Assembly: GCF_022601975.1 (NCBI RefSeq)
Contig: NZ_JAKVIR010000018.1
Location: forward strand, 62,001-126,000
Direction: 5' to 3'
DNA from: Pontibacter sp. E15-1
Lineage (GTDB): Bacteria > Bacteroidota > Bacteroidia > Cytophagales > Hymenobacteraceae
DNA length: 64,000 nucleotides
Numbering within the stretch: position 1 is the first letter of the stretch; each line of letters begins with the position of its first letter. The notes below the pieces were generated by a model. That model worked only from the letters and a program-made list of their open reading frames with translations. It was not told the DNA's origin and searched no databases. Positions 1 through 8,427 of this stretch are shown piece by piece. Position numbers and translations under genes: made by a program.

Positions 1-856
1 CAAGAGCATAAGGCATATATGCTCTAATATCAGGATAATGTTGTTGCATGATTTTGTTCAGGGAATCACCATGCTCTTCAAAGAGAAAGACATCATTAGA
101 AATAGTACTTGCATGCTCAAAGTTTTTTACTCCCATATCGAGTGTTTCATCGATACTCATTACATTATTATCAATGTGAGCAAACATGTTCATGTTTAAA
201 GATTTAGCCTTTTCGACTGCTGCTTTCATTTCCGGTTCTCTCAATCGCCAATACAGTTTGATGTGTCTCAACCCCATATCATAATATTCCTGTACCTTTT
301 TTTGGGCTTCTTCAGGGTTCAGTACCTCCACGTGGTTTAAGTAAGGCTTTCTTTCCTCGTCCGAAATAAGCGCTCCACCACCGATGAACAAATTGGGGGC
401 ATTCGGCTCAGGGTTCTTTTGCCAATCCAGTGATACATTCATCCACTTTTCAGATTGCCCCATATCTGCTACTGTAGTAATGCCATAGTTAAGATGGGTT
501 TTAGCCAATCTATCCCTATAAATAGCAATAGAGTCTTTGGGAATATACACAGGAGCTGTATCATAATCTCCTATAATATCTGTTAAATGAATATGTGTAT
601 CTATAAATCCAGGACTTACCAATCTCCCATTCCCCTCTATTCGCTCTTTTGCCAAGATTTTCTGATCACTATTAACTATGGCAGCAATGGTATCACTGTT
701 AATTAGAATTGTTTTATTATTAAAGATCTGTTTATTTTCTGAATCAAATAGCTTTGCGTTGGTTATTGCCAAATCATATCCTACGCGCTTCGAACAAGCG
801 CAGAACAAAATTAAAATTGTGACTGTCAATAAGTATATACTTTTCATATTATTCAT
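1..856 (-). CDS. Amidohydrolase-family lipoprotein, 3' end cut off by window edge
   Basis: The frame is open from position 856 to the window edge (285 codons read), so the C-terminal part is missing. It starts with a lipoprotein signal (hydrophobic stretch, then FCAC with Cys21), followed by the opening beta strand of amidohydrolases (YDLAITNAKLFD) and the metal-binding H-x-H motif in FIDTHIHL (His88, His90). Further on come IKLYW (possible bridging Lys region), FAHID and FEHAS, which fit the remaining metal-ligand histidines. The family hydrolyses C-N bonds in imides, peptides or ureas; the substrate cannot be told. Two in-frame ATGs exist (856 and 847); the longer is used. The DNA is clearly more AT-rich than the neighbouring genes, a possible sign of transfer. 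A better-preserved relative lies at 8428-9861. Confidence 0.85.
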   Translation of the reverse strand, partial: MNNMKSIYLLTVTILILFCACSKRVGYDLAITNAKLFDSENKQIFNNKTILINSDTIAAIVNSDQKILAKERIEGNGRLVSPGFIDTHIHLTDIIGDYDTAPVYIPKDSIAIYRDRLAKTHLNYGITTVADMGQSEKWMNVSLDWQKNPEPNAPNLFIGGGALISDEERKPYLNHVEVLNPEEAQKKVQEYYDMGLRHIKLYWRLREPEMKAAVEKAKSLNMNMFAHIDNNVMSIDETLDMGVKNFEHASTISNDVFLFEEHGDSLNKIMQQHYPDIRAYMPYAL

Positions 857-1060
857 TGTGTTCAACTAACAGTTAGCAATCGAGTACCCTACTCCTGCCA
901 CCCACCCAATCCGGCTTCTAAACGGAATCGATTTACCGAATATACTATATAGCATCGGTAAAATACCTAAACAAAATAAGCTTATTTTCAGAAACTCCGG
1001 TTTCGTCTTTCCTGAAATACCAGTAGCTTTACTTCACAACACCCTTTACTGCTATTGTTC
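857..1060. other. Divergent intergenic region
   Basis: About 200 bases separating two divergent lipoprotein genes. It is AT-rich and must hold promoters for both, but I see no clear TTTG-N19-TAnnTTTG promoter, repeat or RNA gene. Confidence 0.5.
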
Positions 1061-2638
1061 ATGCGCGCCAAACATATACCGCTTACCCTTTTCCTGCTTT
1101 TCACCTTACTTATCAGTGGCTGCGTGCAGCAACCGTCCAGCACCGCCGCCAAAAAGAAAAAGCCCTTTGACGTAGAGGAAGCCACTATCGCTGAGATACA
1201 TCAGGCCCTTCAAGAGGGCGCCTGCAGCTGCGAGAAACTCGTAACGACCTACCTCAACCGCATCAAAAGCTACGACAAGCCAACCAAGCTCAACGCCATC
1301 ATCGTCACCAATCCCGAGGCGCTCAGCATCGCGCGGCAACTCGACCAGGAATATGCCCAGACCGGAAAACTGCGGAACCTGCACTGTATCCCTGTCGTCG
1401 TGAAGGACAACTACAACACCAAGGGCTTGCAAACCACCGCCGGCTCGCTGGCCATGAAGGGCTTCGCTCCTTCCTCCGACGCATACCAGGTAAAGGCCCT
1501 GAAAGAAGCCGGTGCAATTGTGCTGGCCAAGTCAAACATGGCGGAGTGGGCCTTTAGCCCGATGGTGACCATCAGCTCTATTGCCGGCGAAACCCTGAAT
1601 CCTTATAACCTGGCCCATGTGCCGGCTGGCTCCAGCGGAGGAACGGCCGCGGCTGTGGCCGCCAACTTCGGCACGGTGGGCCTGGGCACCGACACCGGTA
1701 ATTCTGTTCGGGGGCCGTCGGCACACAATGCGCTGGTGGGCTTCCGGACCACGCTTGGCCTGACCAGCCGAAGCGGCATCGCGCCGTTATACCTGCGCAA
1801 CGACGTGGGCGGCCCGATGGCGCGCACCGTAGAGGACGCCACCAAAGTGCTGGAGGCAACGGCCGGATACGACCCCGCCGACCCGCTGACAGCACAGAGT
1901 CGGGGCCACGTGCCGGATACCTATACCCAGTATCTGAAGAGAGACGGATTGAAAGGAGCCCGCATTGGGGTGCTGCGCACGCTCAGCGAGAAAGACCCTG
2001 ATCCGCAGGTGAAGGCGCTTTTCGAGCAGGCCATTGCCGACCTGCGCCGCCTGGGTGCCGTGGTGGTGGACTCGGTGGAAGTAGCGGATTTTGACAACCT
2101 GCGCCAGAACCAGTGGTGCTCCGTTTTCCGGCACGACATCAACCAATACCTGTTCGCGCTCGGCGACAGCGTGCCGGTAACCAGTCTGGAAGAGATCATC
2201 GCCTCGGGCAAATACGCGCCATACATCGAAGAAAACCTGAAACACCACATGGCGCAGGAGCAGCACGAAGACATGACGACACATACCTGCGGCGACGCCT
2301 ACAGCGACCCGCGCCGCATTGCTTTCCGAGAGGCGGTGGAGGCTGCCATGGATGCAAACAAGGTGGAGGCGCTCATCTACCCGACCTGGAACAACCCGCC
2401 TGCCCGCGTGGGCGATCTGAAAGGGTATAAAGGCGACAACAGCCAGATTATTGCCCCGCATACCGGCCAACCGGCGTTTACGGTGCCGATGGGCTATACC
2501 TACGACAACCTGCCTGCCGGGCTGCAGTTCCTGGGCCGCATATTCGACGAGCCCACGCTCATCCGCCTGACCTACGCCTACGAGCAGGGCACCAAACACC
2601 GGAAGCCACCCGTGCGCTTCTCCAGTAAAAACCGCTAA
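1061..2638 (+). CDS. Amidase-signature (AS) family lipoprotein
   Basis: A 525-residue amidase with an N-terminal lipoprotein signal (LISGC, Cys21), so probably anchored in the inner or outer membrane facing the periplasm. The amidase-signature triad is visible: Lys115 in VVVKDN, the cis-Ser in AGSSGG (Ser191/192), and the nucleophile Ser215 in GTDTGNSVRGP. The family hydrolyses carboxylic amides; GatA, the tRNA amidotransferase subunit, is a relative but is cytoplasmic and lacks a signal peptide, so a secreted catabolic or peptide amidase is more likely. The ATG at 1061 is chosen because it gives a compact signal peptide; a TTG two codons earlier is possible. In GNSVR an Asn replaces the usual second Gly (GGSxR), a small deviation. 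Substrate unknown. Confidence 0.9.
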   Translation: MRAKHIPLTLFLLFTLLISGCVQQPSSTAAKKKKPFDVEEATIAEIHQALQEGACSCEKLVTTYLNRIKSYDKPTKLNAIIVTNPEALSIARQLDQEYAQTGKLRNLHCIPVVVKDNYNTKGLQTTAGSLAMKGFAPSSDAYQVKALKEAGAIVLAKSNMAEWAFSPMVTISSIAGETLNPYNLAHVPAGSSGGTAAAVAANFGTVGLGTDTGNSVRGPSAHNALVGFRTTLGLTSRSGIAPLYLRNDVGGPMARTVEDATKVLEATAGYDPADPLTAQSRGHVPDTYTQYLKRDGLKGARIGVLRTLSEKDPDPQVKALFEQAIADLRRLGAVVVDSVEVADFDNLRQNQWCSVFRHDINQYLFALGDSVPVTSLEEIIASGKYAPYIEENLKHHMAQEQHEDMTTHTCGDAYSDPRRIAFREAVEAAMDANKVEALIYPTWNNPPARVGDLKGYKGDNSQIIAPHTGQPAFTVPMGYTYDNLPAGLQFLGRIFDEPTLIRLTYAYEQGTKHRKPPVRFSSKNR

Positions 2639-2731
2639 ATAACTATATAACAAGCCCCCAATTGCACGCAAAGCAGCACTTTCTGAACGCGCAAGCTGCC
2701 AAACGGTGTTAATTAAACTACGAAAAGAAAC

Positions 2732-3469
2732 ATGAAAGCAACCTTGTCCATATTACTCCTGGCTTTGCTTACCCTCTCCTCGTCGGGGCAGGATTTTGAT
2801 TTTACCTACCATTCGGATTACCCCACCGTGCTGGCCCGCACTCAGGCAAAAACCGACAAGCTATACTACCCAAAGCAGGTGAAGCGGTTTGTGCAGAACG
2901 ACCCCAGCCTGACGGATTTTGAGGTGCTGGCCCTGATGATCGGGTTCACGGCAGAAAAACAGTATGACGCATACGGCGACCTCGACACGGAACGCGCCAT
3001 TTACAAATTGAATGACACCGGAAAACACCGGGAGGCGGTTCGGAAAGGAAGAAGCTTCAACAAAACGCACCCTCTGCACCAGATGACACTGATCGAACTG
3101 TCCTTTGCCTACCACCAGCTGCAGAAACCCGACTCTTCAGCCTATTTCGGGAGGCAGTTTCAGCGCATCATGGACGCCATGGCCCTGTCCGGCTCCGGCC
3201 TCCACCCCGACTCCGCCCTATTCTCGCTCACACCCGTAGATGGGCAGAACTTTATCCGCAAGTACCTGGATGCGGACATCGGCACCATGGGCTCCAACAC
3301 CGACAAGCACGGCCATTTTCTGGATGTGCTGGAGTATGTTTCGCAGGAAGACGGAGCAAAGCTCCCGCTCTACTTCAACATCGAGCACGCCTCGAAGCAA
3401 CTGAAAAAGCAACTGCGGGAGAAAAACGCCAAAGCCCAGGTACAGCAGCCAAAGACAAAAAGCCAGTAA
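2732..3469 (+). CDS. DUF4919-like secreted protein
   Basis: A 245-residue protein with a short signal peptide (MKATLSILLLALLTLSSSGQ) and no lipobox. The body starts with the pattern seen in Bacteroidota DUF4919 proteins: a Tyr-Tyr-Pro segment (LYYPKQVKRF), a leucine-rich helix (LTDFEVLALMIGF) and a QYDAYGD segment, followed by helical repeats that look TPR-like (ELSFAYHQLQKPDSSAYFGRQF). The C-terminus is a basic, Lys/Gln-rich tail. No catalytic motif is visible and no biochemical function is known for the family. It follows the amidase gene by about 90 bases and could share its transcript. Assignment to DUF4919 is from memory of the family pattern. Confidence 0.75.
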   Translation: MKATLSILLLALLTLSSSGQDFDFTYHSDYPTVLARTQAKTDKLYYPKQVKRFVQNDPSLTDFEVLALMIGFTAEKQYDAYGDLDTERAIYKLNDTGKHREAVRKGRSFNKTHPLHQMTLIELSFAYHQLQKPDSSAYFGRQFQRIMDAMALSGSGLHPDSALFSLTPVDGQNFIRKYLDADIGTMGSNTDKHGHFLDVLEYVSQEDGAKLPLYFNIEHASKQLKKQLREKNAKAQVQQPKTKSQ

Positions 3470-3556
3470 CAGCTAAAAATCTCGCTATGTCATTTCGAGC
3501 CCTGGCAAGAAATCTGAACTCATTCGAAGCGATTCCCCATACTGTTGAGTGGCAGA

Positions 3557-3686
3557 AAAACCCACCCCTACCCCTCCGAGGAGGGGAATCCGGTAAAGCA
3601 GAAAACCACTTTAGGGGATGAGCAGGAGAAGCCCATAAAGCAGAAAACTCCCCTCCTTGGACAAGGAGGGGCCGGGGGTGGTTGGA
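3557..3686. repeat. Intergenic element with inverted GC-rich hairpin arms
   Basis: Left arm (3557-3590) contains CCCCTCCGAGGAGGGG preceded by cccacccc; right arm (3645-3686) contains CCCCTCCTTG...CAAGGAGGGG followed by gggggtgg. The right arm is an imperfect inverted copy of the left, and each arm is itself a hairpin. Single arms of the same family recur at 39098-39132 and 43655-43705. It is non-coding and looks like a small interspersed repeat. Confidence 0.7.
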
Positions 3687-3762
3687 CCCGGCCAAGGAAA
3701 GCTAATCAAGACACCATTTCAGCTGTAATCATACCTATCCATACATCACAAACAAAGAAAAA

Positions 3763-4056
3763 ATGGCAGCATACGTACTTGTTGAAGTAGAAGTAACGGA
3801 CCCGACGACTTACGAGGATTACAAAAAGCTTACCCCCGCCACCCTGGCCAAATATGATGGCAGGTTTATCGTGCGGGGCGGAGCTACCGTAACGCTGGAG
3901 GGCGATGAAAAATCAGTCCGCACCGTGGTGCTGGAGTTCCCGACGATGGAACGGGCACAGGAATGGTGGAACTCGCCGGAATATACTGAAGCGAGGGCCA
4001 TACGCCAGCGTGCGGCCAATACCAGAATGGTCGTGCTGGAAGGCTTCGAGGGCTAA
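3763..4056 (+). CDS. DUF1330-family protein
   Basis: A 97-residue dimeric alpha+beta barrel type protein. The whole length matches the DUF1330 pattern: an opening beta strand (AYVLVEVEVTDP), YEDYKKL, a glycine strand (YDGRFIVRGG), then VVLEFPTMERAQEWWNSPEY and a C-terminal helix (ARAIRQRAANTRMVVLEG). Members are small ABM-like proteins of unknown function, sometimes near catabolic genes. There is no signal peptide, so it is cytoplasmic. It sits alone between a repeat element and the VF530-like gene. Confidence 0.9.
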   Translation: MAAYVLVEVEVTDPTTYEDYKKLTPATLAKYDGRFIVRGGATVTLEGDEKSVRTVVLEFPTMERAQEWWNSPEYTEARAIRQRAANTRMVVLEGFEG

Positions 4057-4170
4057 GAGCGATTTGATACGTTGCAGCGGCAGCACAGAAAGGCCTGAAC
4101 TTTACCGCGGCTGTATTTCTCGGGTTTGCCGTGTTCTTTTCTGCCGGAATTGACTAATTTTGTGCTTCGT

Positions 4171-4392
<222 letters not shown>

Positions 4393-4541
4393 TAACACAG
4401 CATTACCCGCTCCCCTGGCAGCATCAACACCACGCTATACCCCTGCCCTGCCCGCATCGGCGTATAAAATGTATGCGTGGCGCCCCTGATTATAGTATAC
4501 CCTGGCCTACCCCGCCACTATTTTAGAAAAGATCAACACTT

Positions 4542-5600
4542 ATGGCTACAGATACAGATAGCAACATACGCCTGAATAAATTCATCTCTGACTCTGGTTT
4601 TTGCTCTCGCCGCGAGGCCGACCGCTACATAGAGGAAGGCCGCGTGACCATTAACGGCAAGGAGCCCCGCATGGGCGCCACCGTGAAAGCAGGCGATAAA
4701 GTGGCCGTGGACGGCGAGCAGATCAAGCACAAAAAGCCAACCGACCGCCCTGTTTACATTGCCTTTAACAAGCCGGCGGGCGTTACCACCACCACCGACA
4801 CCAAGGACAAAAACAACATCATCGACTTCATCGGTTTTCCGAAGCGCATCTTCCCGATCGGCCGCCTCGACAACCCAACCGAAGGCCTGATCCTGCTCAC
4901 CAACAACGGCGACATCATCAACAAGATCCTGCGGGCGGGAAACCTCCACGAGAAAGAATATATCGTGACGGTAGACAAGCCGCTCACAAATGACTTTATC
5001 TCGCGCATGACCAACGGCGTGCGCATCCTGGACACCGTTACCCAAAAGTGCACGGTGCATCAGCAGGGCAAGAACACCTTTCGCATTATCCTGACGCAGG
5101 GCCTGAACCGCCAGATTCGCCGTATGTGCGAGGCGCTGGAGTACAAAGTGGTCCGCCTGAAGCGCACGCGCGTGATGAACATTAAGCTGGGCAGCCAGCC
5201 GGTAGGCAACTGGCGACACCTGACGCAGGAGGAAACGGATACGCTGCACCAGATGCTGGCCGAGTCGGTGAACACCGAAGAGGCTTCTTTCCTTGACTTT
5301 GACGAGGAGGCAGCTCCGAGCAAAAAGCCAAGGGTAAAGGCCAGGCCTCGTGGCGAAGGTAGTAAGCCAAAACCAAGCAACGACCGCCCGAAAGGATCTT
5401 CGCGCAAACCGAAGGCTGCTCCTGCCGCCCCGAAAGATGAATTTGTGAACCCGAAGTCTGCTTTGCTCCGCGGAAGAGGCGGCGTGGGTAAAACAGCCCT
5501 CCGTAGCAAAGACAAGCCGTCGGCTGCAGGCCGTGGCCGGGGCACCACCAGCGGTGGCCCGCGCAAATCAACCAAAAACACGAAAGGCAGAGGCAGATAG
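4542..5600 (+). CDS. rluF: 23S rRNA pseudouridine synthase, RluF type
   Basis: A 352-residue protein with an N-terminal S4 RNA-binding domain (about 9-56: LNKFISDSGFCSRREADRYI) and an RsuA/RluB/RluF-type catalytic domain. The catalytic Asp is Asp110 in GRLDNPTEGL; the segments LTNNGDIINKILRAGNLHEKEY and QGLNRQIRRMCE are very close to E. coli RluF, which modifies 23S rRNA near U2604 in the peptidyl-transferase region. The last 100 residues (250-352) are a disordered Lys/Arg/Pro/Gly-rich tail absent from E. coli RluF, common in Bacteroidota and probably used for RNA binding. A strong terminator follows at 5623-5668. The fold and family are sure; exact target is by homology. Confidence 0.93.
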   Translation: MATDTDSNIRLNKFISDSGFCSRREADRYIEEGRVTINGKEPRMGATVKAGDKVAVDGEQIKHKKPTDRPVYIAFNKPAGVTTTTDTKDKNNIIDFIGFPKRIFPIGRLDNPTEGLILLTNNGDIINKILRAGNLHEKEYIVTVDKPLTNDFISRMTNGVRILDTVTQKCTVHQQGKNTFRIILTQGLNRQIRRMCEALEYKVVRLKRTRVMNIKLGSQPVGNWRHLTQEETDTLHQMLAESVNTEEASFLDFDEEAAPSKKPRVKARPRGEGSKPKPSNDRPKGSSRKPKAAPAAPKDEFVNPKSALLRGRGGVGKTALRSKDKPSAAGRGRGTTSGGPRKSTKNTKGRGR

Positions 5601-5622
5601 TCGGCTTGCTTACTTCATACCT

Positions 5623-5668
5623 AAAAAATCCCCTGTCGCGCTACTGAGCGGCAGGGGATTTTTGTTTT
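5623..5668 (+). terminator. Rho-independent terminator of rluF
   Basis: A stem of about 15 bp (AATCCCCTGTCGC pairing with GCGGCAGGGGATT, with one bulge) and a short loop is flanked by A-run and T-run (TTTTTGTTTT). It lies 23 bases after the rluF stop. Confidence 0.9.
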
Positions 5669-6083
5669 AAGTCTGTTTTGAGATAATCAGCCGTTAAATG
5701 TAGTGCTTCGCCAAATTAAAAATTAAGAATTAGAAATGAGTAATAAAAACCTTTCTAAGCATATAAATCAAACGCTACTTCTGGCAATTAAATTGGTTAA
5801 GTAGTCGTACAGGTTGCGGTTTACAAAAGCTGGACAAACTATCACATGATGTGCCTCTCTGAGGAGCGGGGCTGTCTGTGTCATGCTAGAAGATTCTCCC
5901 CTTGAGGACAAGCGAGAACGTGCGTTTGAAGCTTGCGACCATAGTTCAGAGGGGTGTTTACATTGGATAATTCAGTACTCAAAAGGTGATTTTCCCAACT
6001 AATTCAGGTATCTACACCCTGAAATATGTAATACAAGGAGACAATGGTATGGCAGCAAGCTATACCTATAAGCGAAGATTACT
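5669..6083. other. Long intergenic region with a repeat fragment
   Basis: No convincing gene. Positions 5701-5740 carry an AT-rich sequence (tagtgcttcgccaaattaaa and following) that recurs in inverted orientation at 50032-50080, inside a larger double-palindrome element; this copy looks like a remnant. The rest holds no RNA gene or clear promoter that I can see. Confidence 0.5.
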
Positions 6084-6395
6084 ATGGCAAAAATAAAAAA
6101 AGTCAATGTGCTCTCTTTCGCAAAGTTTCAAGCGATATTGTTAGCGCTAGTGGGTATGATTTGCGGGATCTGGTATTCCATTGGCGGGCTGCTTGTGGAT
6201 ACACTCGTGAGCTTGGGCTGGGTCATTACATCAGAAACGCCCGGTTTAAGCTATGGCACTGTACTGGCATTGATGGCCCTCCTGGCGATGCCCGCCCTCG
6301 CTGCCATCGCAGGGTTTGTCCTCGGCCTGGTAGAAGCGATCCTGTTTAATGTAGTGGCAAAATGGCTTGGAGGGATTGAGTTGGAGTTTGAATAA
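6084..6395 (+). CDS. Small two-helix membrane protein
   Basis: A 103-residue protein not assigned to a named family. It has a short basic N-terminus (MAKIKKVNVLSFAKF), a first hydrophobic helix (about 17-45), a second (about 60-90), and a conserved-looking end, FNVVAKWLGGIELEFE. Similar small proteins with a final LYN-x-AKxxGGIExE pattern are common in Bacteroidota and of unknown role. An ATG at 6044 in another frame has an AAGGAG-like sequence before it, but that frame encodes nothing recognisable; ATG 6084 is preferred. Confidence 0.75.
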   Translation: MAKIKKVNVLSFAKFQAILLALVGMICGIWYSIGGLLVDTLVSLGWVITSETPGLSYGTVLALMALLAMPALAAIAGFVLGLVEAILFNVVAKWLGGIELEFE

Positions 6396-6497
6396 GAAAT
6401 TTGAATGCCGATTACAGGCCCTCCCTTAGGTATAAAGGCCATGCTTTTACACCTTGACAATAACGCTACACAATTCTGACAATTGTAGTTATAATGT

Positions 6498-6938
6498 ATG
6501 ATCCGAGCCTATACCCCAGCAGACGAAGGAGAGCTTATCGCCTTACTGCAGCTTAACATCCCGCGCTATTTTCACCCGGACGAGGAAAGTGATTTTGTGG
6601 CATACCTTCTCCAGTTTAGGGAAGACTATTTTGTGATGGAAGAAAACAGGCGTATCATTGGTGCAGGGGGTATAAATTATGTTGCGGGCCAACCAGAAGC
6701 CCGAATCTCCTGGGACATTATTCACCCCGATTTTCAGGGGCAAGGAATCGGAACGCAGCTGATGCTGCACAGAATCAACCATATTAAACAGATGCCAACG
6801 ATCCGCCGGATCACAGTAAGGACCTCGCAATTGGTCTACCCGTTTTATGAAAAAATGGGCTTTGTGCTGGAACGGACTGAAAAGGATTTCTGGGCAAAGG
6901 GCTTCGACCTATACCAACTGAAAATGACGCTTGACTAA
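6498..6938 (+). CDS. GNAT-family N-acetyltransferase
   Basis: A 146-residue GNAT protein. Strand beta-4 and the acetyl-CoA pyrophosphate loop are visible in WDIIHPDFQGQGIGTQLM (about 72-89, Q-x-x-G-x-G form), followed by a helix and the C-terminal YPFYEKMGFVLERTEK segment typical of motif B. It transfers an acetyl group from acetyl-CoA to an amine; the acceptor is unknown. Its stop is directly followed by the ATG of the pentapeptide-repeat gene, so the two are very likely co-transcribed. Confidence 0.92.
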   Translation: MIRAYTPADEGELIALLQLNIPRYFHPDEESDFVAYLLQFREDYFVMEENRRIIGAGGINYVAGQPEARISWDIIHPDFQGQGIGTQLMLHRINHIKQMPTIRRITVRTSQLVYPFYEKMGFVLERTEKDFWAKGFDLYQLKMTLD

Positions 6939-7511
6939 ATGAAAGAAACCCACCACATCGACAAGGTATTCGACAGGATAAATTACGCTGGCAAAACAGT
7001 CAGCGGCAGAGAGTTTGAGGCTTGCACGTTCACTAACTGCGATTTTTCGGACAGCAACTTCTCGGGCAACGAGTTCCTCGACTGTCGGTTCGAAAACTGC
7101 AATTTAAGCATGATGCAACTGGCTCAGACGGGCCTGAAGGACGTTCGGTTTGCACACTGCAAAATGCTGGGCATCGACTTTAGCGCCTGCAGTGAGTTCC
7201 TGTTCGAAGTAGCCTTCGATACCTGCATCCTCGACTTCACCTCCTACTTTAAGCGAAAGCTCCGGAAGACTTCCTTTAAAGACTGCAGCATCAAAGAAGC
7301 CAACTTTACCCAGTCCGACCTGACCGGGGCTGCCTTCGTGCACTGCGACCTGACGCGCACAATATTTCAACAAACCATCCTGGAGAAAGCCGACTTCCGC
7401 TCGTCCAGCCACTACGCCTTCGACCCGGAGGCAAACCGCATCAAAAAAGCGAAATTCTCCCTGACCGGAGTTGTTGGGCTGCTGGATAAATATGATATTA
7501 TCATCGAGTAA
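6939..7511 (+). CDS. Pentapeptide-repeat protein (Qnr/McbG-like)
   Basis: A 190-residue protein almost entirely of pentapeptide repeats of the A(D/N)LXX type (FEACTFTNCDFSDSNFSGNE, CRFENCNLSMMQL, CSIKEANFTQSDLTGAAFVH, ADFRSS), which fold into a right-handed quadrilateral beta helix. Central Phe/Leu and Cys residues recur every five positions. Size and pattern resemble Qnr and McbG, DNA mimics that protect DNA gyrase from quinolones or microcins; many other members have no known target. A break in the repeats (FAHCKMLGIDFSACSEFLFE) divides two coils, as in Qnr. It begins immediately after the GNAT stop. Gyrase protection is a possibility, not a finding. Confidence 0.88.
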   Translation: MKETHHIDKVFDRINYAGKTVSGREFEACTFTNCDFSDSNFSGNEFLDCRFENCNLSMMQLAQTGLKDVRFAHCKMLGIDFSACSEFLFEVAFDTCILDFTSYFKRKLRKTSFKDCSIKEANFTQSDLTGAAFVHCDLTRTIFQQTILEKADFRSSSHYAFDPEANRIKKAKFSLTGVVGLLDKYDIIIE

Positions 7512-7564
7512 GCCCCTTGCTAATCACTGATTTTCATACCCATTTATACCTCGCTACCACACCC

Positions 7565-7836
7565 ATGAACAAACATAACGCCCTCCTCCTCGCCCAAGGC
7601 ATCCTCCTGAATTTTGTGACTATCACGTTTTTTTCATCCTGTTCGACTCCTGAGATAAATTGAAAAAGCTATGCACAGGGGTTGGTTTATCGAAACAGGA
7701 AATCCTGGTTAGCCTTGACGTGCGCAACGGCCTGCCCGCCATTGTCGTGCTTTCGCTGCTTTTAGGGTATCGCATACACCGCAGAGAAAAAAAACTGGCG
7801 CACGAGTACAAGCTAAAGCCATCTGACGCTGCCTGA
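7565..7836 (+). pseudogene. Possible broken gene for a small membrane protein
   Basis: Two short frames lie end to end. 7565-7663 gives 32 residues, ending ITFFSSCSTPEIN, which resembles the start of a lipoprotein. Overlapping in another frame, 7660-7836 (TTG start) gives 58 residues with a hydrophobic stretch and a basic end (LPAIVVLSLLLGYRIHRREKKLAHEYK), like a small membrane protein. The protein-like character of the second piece and the frame change suggest a decayed or frameshifted gene, but two independent tiny genes or no gene at all are also possible. Confidence 0.35.
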
Positions 7837-7905
7837 AGGCAATAAACTTGTTACTTAAACCGAACACGTGCCCCAACGAATACCGTATAGCGTTTTAAAA
7901 ACACC

Positions 7906-8388
7906 GTGATCCGAGAAGCCGACCCCGACGATATTGACGACATATATGCCCTCTGGCACGAGCTGCTGGACATGCATCAGTCCCACCACCCTGTTTTCCG
8001 GTATAAACCGGGCAGCGATCAGGAGCTACACAAAGAGTTGCTGTCGCGGTTGAAGGCCAGAGACACGCGCTTTTTTGGGTATGTGCGGCAAGACGAGTGG
8101 CAGGGCCTGATTGTGGCTACCCTGAAACAGTCGGCACCGGGTTTCAGGCTTTCGCGCAAAGGCTACATTGCCGAGACCATCGTAAAGGAAAGATACCGGG
8201 GCACCGGCGTGGGCAGCCTGCTGGTGGAAGCCGCCAGAAACTGGCTGATCGACCACGGGGCCGACCACATCGAGCTGCAGGTGTCCGTAAAGAACAAAGC
8301 GGGCATCCGGTTTTGGGAACGGCAGGGGTTTACGCCATCCACGCAGCACATGGTGCTGGCTGTATCTCCCAAAAACCAGAAAGACTAA
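7906..8388 (+). CDS. GNAT-family N-acetyltransferase
   Basis: A 160-residue GNAT protein starting at GTG 7906 (IREADPDDIDDIYALWHEL); no ATG lies nearby in frame. The acetyl-CoA loop is at 94-103 (KERYRGTGVG, R-x-G-x-G form), after a strand with AETIVKERY, and the C-terminal motif is VSVKNKAGIRFWERQGFTP. The pattern is that of common GNAT acetyltransferases acting on small amines or protein side chains; no substrate can be named. It is not closely similar to the GNAT at 6498. The amidohydrolase gene follows 39 bases later on the same strand. Confidence 0.92.
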   Translation: MIREADPDDIDDIYALWHELLDMHQSHHPVFRYKPGSDQELHKELLSRLKARDTRFFGYVRQDEWQGLIVATLKQSAPGFRLSRKGYIAETIVKERYRGTGVGSLLVEAARNWLIDHGADHIELQVSVKNKAGIRFWERQGFTPSTQHMVLAVSPKNQKD

Positions 8389-8427
8389 CCAAAGCCATAC
8401 CACAAACTCTACGCTAAAGCCTCCCCC

